Positions 8,994 to 16,192 of a stretch of DNA of 64,000 bases are shown here, piece by piece. Positions within the stretch are counted from its first letter, which is position 1. Every line of letters starts with the position of its first letter. Source of the stretch: Nocardioides perillae (GTDB taxonomy: Bacteria > Actinomycetota > Actinomycetes > Propionibacteriales > Nocardioidaceae); assembly GCF_013409425.1 (NCBI RefSeq), contig NZ_JACCAC010000001.1, positions 2,232,001-2,296,000 on the forward strand, in the 5' to 3' direction. The notes beneath the pieces were generated by a model that saw only the letters and a program-made list of their open reading frames with translations, had not been told where the DNA came from and made no database searches. A program made the position numbers and the translations under genes.

Positions 8994-9839
8994 GTGGCGA
9001 CCGTGGTGGGCGCCGACCTCCGCTTCGAGGTCGCGACGCCCGGCGGTCGCTCCGCGCACGGCCACCTCCACGGGGAGGGCAGCCGGCTGCGCCTCGACGT
9101 CGACGACCCCGGCCTCTTCGCCGGGGCGGGCGACGCCCCCGCGGTCCGCGACCTCGCCGAGACCCTCGCCCGGCGCGGGGTCTGCGTGCAGGTGTTCTCC
9201 GCCGACCGCCACCTGGTCACCCTCGGCGCCGTCTCCGCGCCCTGGTGGCAGCGCCGGGTGACCCGCTCGCGGAGGATCCGGCTCGGCAGCCTCCGCGGGG
9301 CCTGGACCTCCGCGCGGGCGAAGGCCGGCGGCCACGAGACCGTCCTGCCCGACTCGGGCCTCCTGCCCGCGCCGACGCTCGCGCCGCTCTTCCCGACCTT
9401 CGCGCGGCGCTCACGCCGCGGCGTGACGACCACCCACGACCCCGCCGGCGGCGGCTCACCGCGCCTGGTGCTGGTCAAGACCGACGTGTGGGCCGGCGAG
9501 CGCCAGCCCGTGCTGTGGCTGCAGGAGGAGGCGGTCATCGGCAGCGACCCGTCCTGCGACCTCGTCCTCCCCGGCCTCGCGCCGCGCCACGCGCGGGTGC
9601 GGCACGACGAGCACGACGAGTACGTCGTGGAGCAGCTCGACGGACCGGTCCGGGTGCACGGCGGGCGGGTGGAGTCGCAGCTGCTGCGCACCGGCTCGCG
9701 CGTCGGGCTCGGCCCCCACCGGCTCGTCTACTACCGCGAGGAGCACGCCGACCACGGGCGGCCCTACGGCGGTCGCGTCGGCGGCGAGCTCGGCCGCCAG
9801 CGACCGCAGCCACCGCGGCAGCGGCCGGCGTCGGGCTGA
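8994..9839 (+). CDS. FHA-domain protein
   Basis: 281 aa starting with GTG, one nucleotide after the small-protein stop. The N-terminal ~100 residues (VVGADLRFEVATPGGRSAHGHLHGEG) form an unrecognised beta-rich region. The C-terminal part is a forkhead-associated phosphothreonine-binding fold: EEAVIGSDPSCDLVLPGLAPRHARV (about residues 178-202) carries the conserved G-S-D, S/P-x-x-H-A pattern, followed by VRVHGGRV and LRTGSRVGLGPHRLVYY. FHA domains bind phosphorylated Ser/Thr-kinase substrates. The Arg/Pro-rich tail is probably disordered. It is likely the effector partner in the MerR-DICT-controlled pair. Confidence 0.82.
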   Translation: MATVVGADLRFEVATPGGRSAHGHLHGEGSRLRLDVDDPGLFAGAGDAPAVRDLAETLARRGVCVQVFSADRHLVTLGAVSAPWWQRRVTRSRRIRLGSLRGAWTSARAKAGGHETVLPDSGLLPAPTLAPLFPTFARRSRRGVTTTHDPAGGGSPRLVLVKTDVWAGERQPVLWLQEEAVIGSDPSCDLVLPGLAPRHARVRHDEHDEYVVEQLDGPVRVHGGRVESQLLRTGSRVGLGPHRLVYYREEHADHGRPYGGRVGGELGRQRPQPPRQRPASG

Positions 9840-9882
9840 GCCGGGGCCGGCGTCGCGGGCGGGTCAGGAGGGGCCGCCGGGC

Positions 9883-11163
9883 TCAGGACCGGAGCTCGGC
9901 GGCCTCCGCGACCGGGGTGCGACCGTGGCGCCAGCCGGCCCAGTGCCAGTGCAGCCAGCGGTCGATGCCACACACGACGTGGGCGCTGCGGATCGACAGC
10001 AGGGTGTCGAAGGCGTGCTGCGTGCCGGGGAGCTCGACGTAGGTCACGCTGCGCCGCGACGTGCGTCGCAGCTCCTCGACGAAGAGGCGCGCCTGGTCGA
10101 CCTGCACGAGGGTGTCGACGACCCCGTGCAGGACGAGGAAGTCGGGGGCGTCGGGAGTGACGCGCAGGATCGGGGAGGCGGCCTCGAAGACCTCGGGCGC
10201 GTCGCGCCAGCGCCGCCGGGCGACCCGTGGGGCGAAGAAGCCGTCGCGCATCTGGCGGGCCGTGCGCAGGCCGGTCGCGCCGGCGAGGTCGTAGACGCCG
10301 TAGAACGGCACGCACGCCTGCACCGAGGTGTCGGCGTCCTCGAAGCCCGGCTGGAAGGCGGGGTCGCCCGGGGTGAGGGCGGCGAGCGCGGCGAGGTGGC
10401 CGCCCGCCGAGCCGCCGGTGATCGCGACGTAGTCGGGGTCGCCGCCGTAGGCCGCGACGTGCTCCTTGACCCAGGCCAGCGCCCGCTTGACGTCCACGAC
10501 CTGCGCCGGCCAGGGGTGGCGGGGCGCGAGGCGGTAGTTCACCGCCACGCAGACCCAGCCCTTGGCGGCCATCCGGTGCATCAGGGCGAGGCCCTGGTGG
10601 CGCTTGCTGCCGACGGTCCACGCGCCGCCGTGCACCTGCACCAGGACGGGGGCACCCTCGACGGGCTGCTCGGGGCGGTAGACGTCGAGGCTGAGGCGGC
10701 GGCCGCCCTCGGCGTACGCGATGTCGCGCTCGACGCGCACGCCGGGCTCGGCGAGCCGGTGCGGCTGCGCCACCCGGCGCCACGGCACCCGGAGCTCGGC
10801 TGGGGTGGGCGGGGTGTCGAGCTGCTCGACGTAGTCGACGCCGAGGCCCTCGACCAGCGCCTCCTCGACCAGGCGACCGGTGGCCAACGAGCCGCGCACG
10901 ACGCCGGCCAGCGCCACCGAGCTGGCGGCGGCGAGGGCGAGGCCGGCCCGGCTCGGCCCGCCGCGCTCCGGTCGGCGCGACGGGCGGTGGCGCACCAGCT
11001 CCGCGGTGGTGTCGACCGCGGTGAGGGCGAGCACGTGCGGGGCGAGCTCGGAGGTGAGCCAGCCGGCGCCGAAGGCGGGCAGGCCGACACGCGGGCCCCG
11101 CAGGGGGCGCACGGCGTTGGCGGCGAGCGCGGCGGTCAGCAGGCGGCGGCGGAGGTACGGCAC
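9883..11163 (-). CDS. Alpha/beta hydrolase, hormone-sensitive-lipase-type esterase
   Basis: 426 aa. The oxyanion motif HGGAW sits near residue 178, the nucleophile elbow GGSAGG near 250-255, and the acid and base are visible in VLHGVVDTLV and GTQHAFD. The first ~130 residues, with a hydrophobic stretch around 72-95 (AGLALAAASSVALAGVV), are longer than in soluble esterases and may anchor the enzyme in or at the membrane. It probably hydrolyses carboxyl esters of short to medium acyl chains. It is transcribed in the same direction as the following hydrolase gene but 41 nt upstream is not coupled to anything obvious. Confidence 0.85.
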   Translation of the reverse strand: MPYLRRRLLTAALAANAVRPLRGPRVGLPAFGAGWLTSELAPHVLALTAVDTTAELVRHRPSRRPERGGPSRAGLALAAASSVALAGVVRGSLATGRLVEEALVEGLGVDYVEQLDTPPTPAELRVPWRRVAQPHRLAEPGVRVERDIAYAEGGRRLSLDVYRPEQPVEGAPVLVQVHGGAWTVGSKRHQGLALMHRMAAKGWVCVAVNYRLAPRHPWPAQVVDVKRALAWVKEHVAAYGGDPDYVAITGGSAGGHLAALAALTPGDPAFQPGFEDADTSVQACVPFYGVYDLAGATGLRTARQMRDGFFAPRVARRRWRDAPEVFEAASPILRVTPDAPDFLVLHGVVDTLVQVDQARLFVEELRRTSRRSVTYVELPGTQHAFDTLLSIRSAHVVCGIDRWLHWHWAGWRHGRTPVAEAAELRS

Positions 11164-11204
11164 CCGCCCGATGCTAGCCGGGTGCTGGACGCGGGTTCAG
11201 TAGG

Positions 11205-11978
11205 TCACGGGGCCGGGTCGGAGGCCCGCAGCTTCTCGTCGAGGAAGGCGAGCACGCGCTCGACGGCCTCGGGTCGCCGGTGGGTCGTGACCGTGCTGTG
11301 GCCGGCGCCCTCCAGCTCGACGCGCAGGAACGCGTCGCCGAGCTCGCGGGTGAGGGTCTCGAAACGGGTGCCGACGGCCGGGTCCCGGCGGAAGCGAAGG
11401 CCCAGCACCTCGCAGCCGCCGGCGGCGCGGCGCTTGACCGTCGCGAGGTCGGCGGGGGAGAGGTTGAGGTCGGCGGCGCGCGCCCGGCCGACCGGGAACG
11501 GCGCGGACGGTTGGCAGAGCACCGGCGCGGCGACGGTGTCGTCCACCATCATCGCCAGCGCGAAGCCGCCCGTGAAGCACATCCCGAGGGCGCCGACGCC
11601 CGGTCCGCCGAGCTCGTCGTGCAGCTCGCGGGCGAGGCTGCGGAGCCACCCGGCGACCGGCGTGGTCTCGCCGGTGGCGAGCTTGGTGAACTCCCGGCTC
11701 ACGCACACCTCGCGGAAGGCCTTCGCGACCGTGACCGGCCCGAGGCCCGCCCCAGGGGTGCCGAAGAGGTGCGGCAGCACCACGGTGAACCCCGCCGCGA
11801 CCACCTCGTCCGCGAAGCGGACGACGTCGGGCGTGATGCCGGGGATCTCGTGGACCACCACGACACCGGGCCCGCTGCCCTTCCGGTAGGTCGGGTGGGT
11901 GGTCGGGGTGCCGTGGACGGGCGCGGTGTGCTCCCCGCGGGTCCAGGAGGCGAGCAAGTCGGTCACGGCGGCGATCAT
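11205..11978 (-). CDS. Dienelactone hydrolase family protein
   Basis: 257 aa from the ATG at 11978. The family's HEIPGI motif (GVVVVHEIPGITPDVVRFADEVV), the Cys-containing nucleophile elbow GALGMCFTGGFAL (G-x-C-x-G, as in dienelactone hydrolases) and GAGHSTVTTHRRP with the catalytic His are all visible. Typical members hydrolyse enol-lactones in chloroaromatic breakdown or act as general carboxymethylenebutenolidase-like enzymes; no aromatic-degradation genes are near, so the substrate is unknown. It starts about 60 nt from the divergent RNA-ligase-like gene. Confidence 0.87.
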   Translation of the reverse strand: MIAAVTDLLASWTRGEHTAPVHGTPTTHPTYRKGSGPGVVVVHEIPGITPDVVRFADEVVAAGFTVVLPHLFGTPGAGLGPVTVAKAFREVCVSREFTKLATGETTPVAGWLRSLARELHDELGGPGVGALGMCFTGGFALAMMVDDTVAAPVLCQPSAPFPVGRARAADLNLSPADLATVKRRAAGGCEVLGLRFRRDPAVGTRFETLTRELGDAFLRVELEGAGHSTVTTHRRPEAVERVLAFLDEKLRASDPAP

Positions 11979-12035
11979 GCCCGTCGACCTAGGGTCGGGG
12001 CGACGCGCCGCGCGGTGCGGGTGAGGGGTGGTCGG

Positions 12036-12533
12036 GTGCCGCTGCACGCGGTCGAGCTGCTGGCCGACGAGGCCGGGGACCACGTCGTACGCCGTGACTG
12101 GGCCTCGTTGCACGACGCGGGGCTGCCCTCCCAGCTCGACCACACCGGCGCGACCAACGCCCCCCACGTCACGCTGCTCGCCGCGCCGGCGCTGCCGCCC
12201 GACGAGGAGGTGGTGCGCCTGCTCGCGCCGCTGCTGCCGCTCGAGGTGCGCCCAGCCGGACTGCTGGTGCTGGGCGGTCGGCGGGTCACCGTCGCGCGGG
12301 CCCTCGACGTGCCCGACCCGCTGGTGGCCGCGGTCGCCGAGCTGCGCCGCGGGCTGGCGGAGCTGCCGCACCAGGGGTGGCTGCCCCACGTGACGCTCGC
12401 GCGCCGCGTCGACCGGGCGCAGGTGCAGGCCGTCGTCGACGTGCTCGGCTGGGAGGACGTCCCCCTGCGCCTCACGACACTGCGCCGGTGGGACCCCGAG
12501 GCCGGCGAGGTGACGGTGCTGGCGCGGGGGTGA
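12036..12533 (+). CDS. 2'-5' RNA ligase / cyclic phosphodiesterase-like protein (2H superfamily)
   Basis: 165 aa from GTG 12036, with GAGGGG 6 nt upstream; in-frame GTG 12021 is the alternative start. Two HxT motifs mark the 2H phosphoesterase fold: NAPHVTLLAA near residue 45 and LPHVTLARR near residue 117. Family members cleave or form 2'-5' phosphodiester bonds or open 2',3'-cyclic phosphates of RNA. It is followed by a convergent DUF1905 gene. Confidence 0.8.
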   Translation: MPLHAVELLADEAGDHVVRRDWASLHDAGLPSQLDHTGATNAPHVTLLAAPALPPDEEVVRLLAPLLPLEVRPAGLLVLGGRRVTVARALDVPDPLVAAVAELRRGLAELPHQGWLPHVTLARRVDRAQVQAVVDVLGWEDVPLRLTTLRRWDPEAGEVTVLARG

Positions 12534-12555
12534 GCCCGGCGCGGCCTCGCGCCCG

Positions 12556-12843
12556 TCAGAGGTCGACGGTCAGCCGGAGGTCGACGACGTCGCCCTCGGC
12601 CACCTGCTCCGCGCGTCGTGCCGCCAGCTTGAGCGGCACGAGGTAGGTGCCGTCCTTCGGCCACAGCGACGTGGTCCAGGTCGTCGCGCCCATCCGCACC
12701 GCCACCGGCACCATCCCCCAGCCGTAGGTCACCGCCGCCGCGGTCTCCCGCAGCTCCTCCGCCTCGTCCTCCGGCACCGCCACGAAGTGGTGCGGCGCCG
12801 GCCCCCGCCAGCAGAACACCGGCCCGCTGAACTGCAGCTCCAC
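12556..12843 (-). CDS. DUF1905 domain protein
   Basis: 95 aa, almost exactly one DUF1905 domain: a small beta-barrel beginning with ELQFSGPVFCWRGPAPHHFVAVPEDEA, then YGWGMVPVAVRMGATTWTTSLWPKDGTYLVPLK. The family has no assigned biochemical function, although some members occur fused to bacteriocin-protection (OmdA-like) domains. It is monocistronic and converges with the RNA-ligase-like gene. Its start is about 50 nt from the 26-bp tandem array, which therefore lies in its promoter region. Confidence 0.83.
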   Translation of the reverse strand: MELQFSGPVFCWRGPAPHHFVAVPEDEAEELRETAAAVTYGWGMVPVAVRMGATTWTTSLWPKDGTYLVPLKLAARRAEQVAEGDVVDLRLTVDL

Positions 12844-12890
12844 CCCGCCACGCTACTCCCCGCCACCGGTCCCCGCCGCCGACCTGAGGT

Positions 12891-13124
12891 CGAGGGGTCA
12901 CGCGCTGCTCTGCGGTCGAGGGGTCGCGCGTTGCGCACTCGCCGAGGGGTCGCGCGTTGCGCTTCGGTCGAGGGGTCGCGCGTTGCGCTCGCGTCGAGGG
13001 GTCGCGCGCTGCGCACTCGCCGAGGGGTCGCGCGCTGCGCACTCGCCGAGGGGTCGCGCGCTGGGCTCGCATCGAGGGGTCACGCGCTGCTCATCCGCCG
13101 AGGGGTCACGCGCTGGGGCGTTCG
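12891..13124. repeat. Nine-unit tandem array, exact 26-bp period
   Basis: Units begin at 12891, 12917, 12943, 12969, 12995, 13021, 13047, 13073 and 13099, always exactly 26 bp apart. Each has a conserved 17-bp block CGAGGGGTCRCGCGYTG followed by a variable 9-bp block. Variable blocks in order are CTCTGCGGT, CGCACTCGC, CGCTTCGGT, CGCTCGCGT, CGCACTCGC, CGCACTCGC, GGCTCGCAT, CTCATCCGC, GGGCGTTCG. The A variant at position 10 occurs only in edge units 1, 8 and 9, while inner units carry G. The array fills most of the 434-nt gap between the DUF1905 and HNH genes; the rest of that gap (13125-13277) contains no gene I can support. Confidence 0.9.
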
Positions 13125-13277
13125 GGTGGTCAGGGAAGCCCACCGGGACCGTGTCGAGGCGGAGATCCCGGCGAATTGTGGGCCGTTGCTCGTGCACAGG
13201 TCGACGGGCTGGATCCGTTGTCCACAGCCAGATCCACGCTGGCGGCGACTGTCGGTGGTGGCTGCTTGACTTCTCTC

Positions 13278-14870
13278 ATGACCACCAGCCCGGCACCCGA
13301 GCTCGACACCGCGATCGCGGTGCTCGACCGCGCCGGCGAGGCGGTCTTGGCGCAGCGTCGCTGGGATGCGGAGCTGATGCGGGCCGCGTGTGCATGGGCT
13401 GATCTGCACCCCGCCGACGCCCTGGATGCAGCGACGGTGGCCGGCACGTACGGCGACACCGCCCTGAAGGTCGCCGGTGCCTATGCGCCGGGGGTGACGG
13501 AGTTCGCGGTGGCGGAGTTCGCGACCCGGCTGGGGCGGTCCACCACCTCCGGTGCCGCCTACCTCGGCCAAGCACTCGTGTGCCGCCACCTGCTGCCCCG
13601 GTTGTGGGACGCGGTGCAGGCGCACCGGGTGGACGGGTGGCGTGCCCGCCTCGTCGCCCGCATGGTCCTCGGGAAGGGCCTCACCCCCGAAGCAGCCGGG
13701 TGGGTGGACCGCCACGTGACACCGGTGGCGCAGACCATCGGCGCCACCACCCTCGAACGCCTCGTCGCCGAGGCGTTGGCGCGGTTCATGCCCGACGAGG
13801 CCGAGCTCGCCCAGGCCGAGGCACGGGAGCAGCGGCGGTTCGAGGTGCACCTGGACGCCCGCCCCGGCGATGACTTGACGGGGACGGTGGACGCGAGCGG
13901 GTGTTTCGACCTGCCCGACGGGATCACCATCCACGACGCCGTCACGGAGGAGAAGCAGCGGCTACGTGCCCTCGGCGCCACCGCCGAGCCGGGACCACTG
14001 TCGGCGCAAGCCCTGCTCAACCTCGTCGTACGGGGCTCCGACGGCGTGTCCGCGCAAGCCACCCTCGACCTGGTGACCGTGGACGGGGGTCGAGCAGCGA
14101 GCCCCGGCGAGCGTGTCGAGACCCCCGAGACTCCTGCGGGTCAGTCGTCGCCGCGGCAGCGACGGAGGTATCTGCTGCACCTGCACCTGTCCGACGCCGT
14201 CCTGCGCACCTCGATGTTCCCTGGTCGTCTGGCTGCCGGGGACGGGGCGGTGGGTCGGGTGGAGGAGACCCGGGCACCGGTGACCGCGGCCGCGATCCGC
14301 GACTGGCTCACCACCGCCGGGATCGACGGGGTCGCACCCCACGTGACGGTGCTGCCGGTGCTCGACCTGAACGAGGCCGTGCACACCGAGGCCTACGAGG
14401 TGCCACGCCGCCTGGCCCACCAGACCGCTCTGACCCACCTGACGTGCGTGTTCCCGTGGTGCGGCCGGGCCGCCCGCAGGTGCGACCACGACCACGCCGT
14501 CCCCTACAACTCGGTCGACCGTGCTGGCGAAGCGGACGCGGCGGGCGAGGCGGGCGAGGCAACCATTGGGCCCGCGGGCGGGCCGACCTGTTCTTGCAAC
14601 ATCGCGCCGCTGTGCCGCTCGCACCACCGGTTGAAGACCCACGGACACGCTGCGACCCGCTGGACCCTCACACCCGCTGGTGCCGGGGCGTGGCTGTGGC
14701 GGTCACCGCACGGGGCGCACTACCTGCGCGACCACACCGGCACCCGACCACTCGATGGGCCACTCGACGGACCCCTCGCGCATGACACTGGACCACCCGA
14801 CGCCGGGCCGTCCCGTGATGCTGCCCGGCCGCACGAGGCCGACACCGGTCCACCCGCACCCGCGGACTGA
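13278..14870 (+). CDS. DUF222 / 13E12-repeat HNH endonuclease-like protein
   Basis: 530 aa from ATG 13278. The N-terminal two thirds are the helical DUF222 (13E12 repeat) domain (LDTAIAVLDRAGEAVLAQRRWDAELMRAACAWADLH). The C-terminal HNH zinc-finger motif has C-x3-C in FPWCGRAARRCDHDHAVPY, then CNIAPLCRSHHRLKTH with conserved His and Cys positions. After it comes a Pro/Thr/Asp-rich tail (RPLDGPLDGPLAHDTGPP). Such genes are multicopy in many actinobacterial genomes (REP13E12 in mycobacteria); the activity is assumed to be DNA nicking or cleavage but is uncharacterised. A ~150-nt leader including TTGTCCACAG separates it from the 26-bp array. Confidence 0.88.
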   Translation: MTTSPAPELDTAIAVLDRAGEAVLAQRRWDAELMRAACAWADLHPADALDAATVAGTYGDTALKVAGAYAPGVTEFAVAEFATRLGRSTTSGAAYLGQALVCRHLLPRLWDAVQAHRVDGWRARLVARMVLGKGLTPEAAGWVDRHVTPVAQTIGATTLERLVAEALARFMPDEAELAQAEAREQRRFEVHLDARPGDDLTGTVDASGCFDLPDGITIHDAVTEEKQRLRALGATAEPGPLSAQALLNLVVRGSDGVSAQATLDLVTVDGGRAASPGERVETPETPAGQSSPRQRRRYLLHLHLSDAVLRTSMFPGRLAAGDGAVGRVEETRAPVTAAAIRDWLTTAGIDGVAPHVTVLPVLDLNEAVHTEAYEVPRRLAHQTALTHLTCVFPWCGRAARRCDHDHAVPYNSVDRAGEADAAGEAGEATIGPAGGPTCSCNIAPLCRSHHRLKTHGHAATRWTLTPAGAGAWLWRSPHGAHYLRDHTGTRPLDGPLDGPLAHDTGPPDAGPSRDAARPHEADTGPPAPAD

Positions 14871-14888
14871 CCACAGCGCGTACGCCAC

Positions 14889-14932
14889 CGGGTCTCGACA
14901 CGGGCCTGACGGCCCTGCTCGAGCAACGAACG
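14889..14932. repeat. REP-like hairpin element, copy 1
   Basis: The element contains GGTCTCGACACGGGCC, a short stem (GGGCC-TGAC-GGCCC) and CTGCTCGAGCAACGAA. It resembles palindromic intergenic repeats common in GC-rich actinobacteria. A second, diverged copy lies at 15036-15080 in the same 239-nt gap after the HNH gene. I see no gene in this gap. Confidence 0.5.
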
Positions 14933-15035
14933 AGGACGTCCGGTCCTCGCAAGCCCCCACTCGACGACAGCCCGCACCCCGACACCGGGGTGACGGGCTC
15001 GTCGTGCTGCCCCGACCAGCGGGACCGTCCGGGTG

Positions 15036-15080
15036 CGGGGGTCTGGCGCGGGCCTGGCGGCCCTGCTCGACCACCGAAGG
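15036..15080. repeat. REP-like hairpin element, copy 2
   Basis: Same layout as the copy at 14889: GGGGGTCTGGCGCGGGCC, stem GGGCC-TGGC-GGCCC, then CTGCTCGACCACCGAA. The stem is conserved while the loop differs by one base (TGAC versus TGGC), which suggests the hairpin itself is maintained. It lies just past the 3' end of the minus-strand radical SAM gene and could also act in its termination. Confidence 0.5.
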
Positions 15081-15109
15081 CGTGGCGGCACCCCCTCGAC
15101 GCAGCGGGG

Positions 15110-16180
15110 TCAGAAGGCGTAGCGCACCCGGCAACCCGGGAGGCGCTGCTCGACGAGGTCGGTCAGCTGGCCGACCCAACGGCCCTTCCAGCCGGTGCGG
15201 TAGCGGACGTTGCGCTGGCCCGACTGCGACACCTTGGGCTGCTGCAGGTCAGGGCGCCACAGCTGGTCCTCGCCGCGCGGGTGCCAGCCGAGGTTGACCT
15301 CGTGCAGCTGCTCGTTGTGCGTGAGGAAGATGATCTCGCAGGCCAGCTGAGCGCGCGCTCGCTGCCCCACGCCGTCGGCCACCTGCTGGAGCAGCTCGTC
15401 CCACTGCGCGAGCCAGCCCTCGTGGACGACGACGGGGGAGAAGTTCAGGTGGACCTCGTAGCCAGCCTCGACGAAGTCGTCGATCGCCGCGATCCGCTCG
15501 GCGATGCGCGACGTGCGCAGGTCGAGGACCTTCGACTGCTCCTCCGGCATGAGGGAGAAGCGCACCCGGGTCCCGCCGCGGGGATCCCAGGTGAGCAGGT
15601 CGCGGTTGACGAACTTCGTCGCGAACGAACCCCTCGCGCCCGGCAGCCGCGCGAACAGGTCGACCAGGTCGCGGACGTTGTCGGAGACGAGCGCGTCGAC
15701 GGAGCAGTCACCGTTCTCGCCCAGGTCGTAGACCCAGTCGACGGGGTCCACCTGGTTCGGCTCGGTCTTGGGTCCCTGCCGCCCGGCGTGCCGCTCGAGG
15801 TAGCCGAGGATGCGCTCGATGTTGACGAAGACCGTGATCGGGTTGGCGTAGCCCTTGCGGCGCGGCACGTAGCAGTAGGAGCACGCCATCGCGCAGCCGT
15901 TGGACGTCGACGGCGCGATGAAGTCGGTCGAGCGACCGTTCGGGCGAGCGGCGAGCGACTTCTTCTCACCCAGCACGAGCACCTCGCGCTTGTTGCGCAC
16001 CCAGTCCGCGACCGCCCCGGCGTTGCCGTGCAGTGCCGGGATCGCCTGGTGGCTGAGCACCTCGACGCGCTCCGCGTCGGGGAAGCGGGCGAGCACCTCC
16101 GCGCCGCGCGCGAAGCGGTCGATGCCCGGCTCGTGGAAGATCGTGCGGACGTCGAGCATCCGCTCCGCATGCGTGCGCAC
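15110..16180 (-). CDS. Spore photoproduct lyase (SPL) family radical SAM protein
   Basis: 356 aa. I prefer the GTG at 16180 because GAGGGGG lies 8 nt upstream. The radical SAM cluster motif C-x3-C-x2-C reads TSNGCAMACSYCYVPRRKGY (about residue 95). Further SPL-family blocks are DWVYDLGENGDCSVDALVSDN, KFVNRDLLTW and VRFSLMPEEQ. Family members cut a C-C bond in UV-induced spore photoproduct, but many homologues occur in bacteria without endospores and their substrate is unknown. It lies 12 nt downstream of a second radical SAM gene of the same superfamily, so the pair is an operon. Confidence 0.83.
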   Translation of the reverse strand: MRTHAERMLDVRTIFHEPGIDRFARGAEVLARFPDAERVEVLSHQAIPALHGNAGAVADWVRNKREVLVLGEKKSLAARPNGRSTDFIAPSTSNGCAMACSYCYVPRRKGYANPITVFVNIERILGYLERHAGRQGPKTEPNQVDPVDWVYDLGENGDCSVDALVSDNVRDLVDLFARLPGARGSFATKFVNRDLLTWDPRGGTRVRFSLMPEEQSKVLDLRTSRIAERIAAIDDFVEAGYEVHLNFSPVVVHEGWLAQWDELLQQVADGVGQRARAQLACEIIFLTHNEQLHEVNLGWHPRGEDQLWRPDLQQPKVSQSGQRNVRYRTGWKGRWVGQLTDLVEQRLPGCRVRYAF

Positions 16181-16192
16181 CGAGTCGCCCCC

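Noticed and set aside
12891..13124. CRISPR array
   Set aside because: Core is only 17 bp with 9-bp fillers, several fillers are identical, and there are no cas genes nearby.
11975..13269. ORFs through the 26-bp array encoding Arg/Ala-rich repeats on both strands
   Set aside because: A 26-bp period changes frame each unit; the open frames arise because the repeat lacks stop codons in most frames. No ribosome sites or homology.
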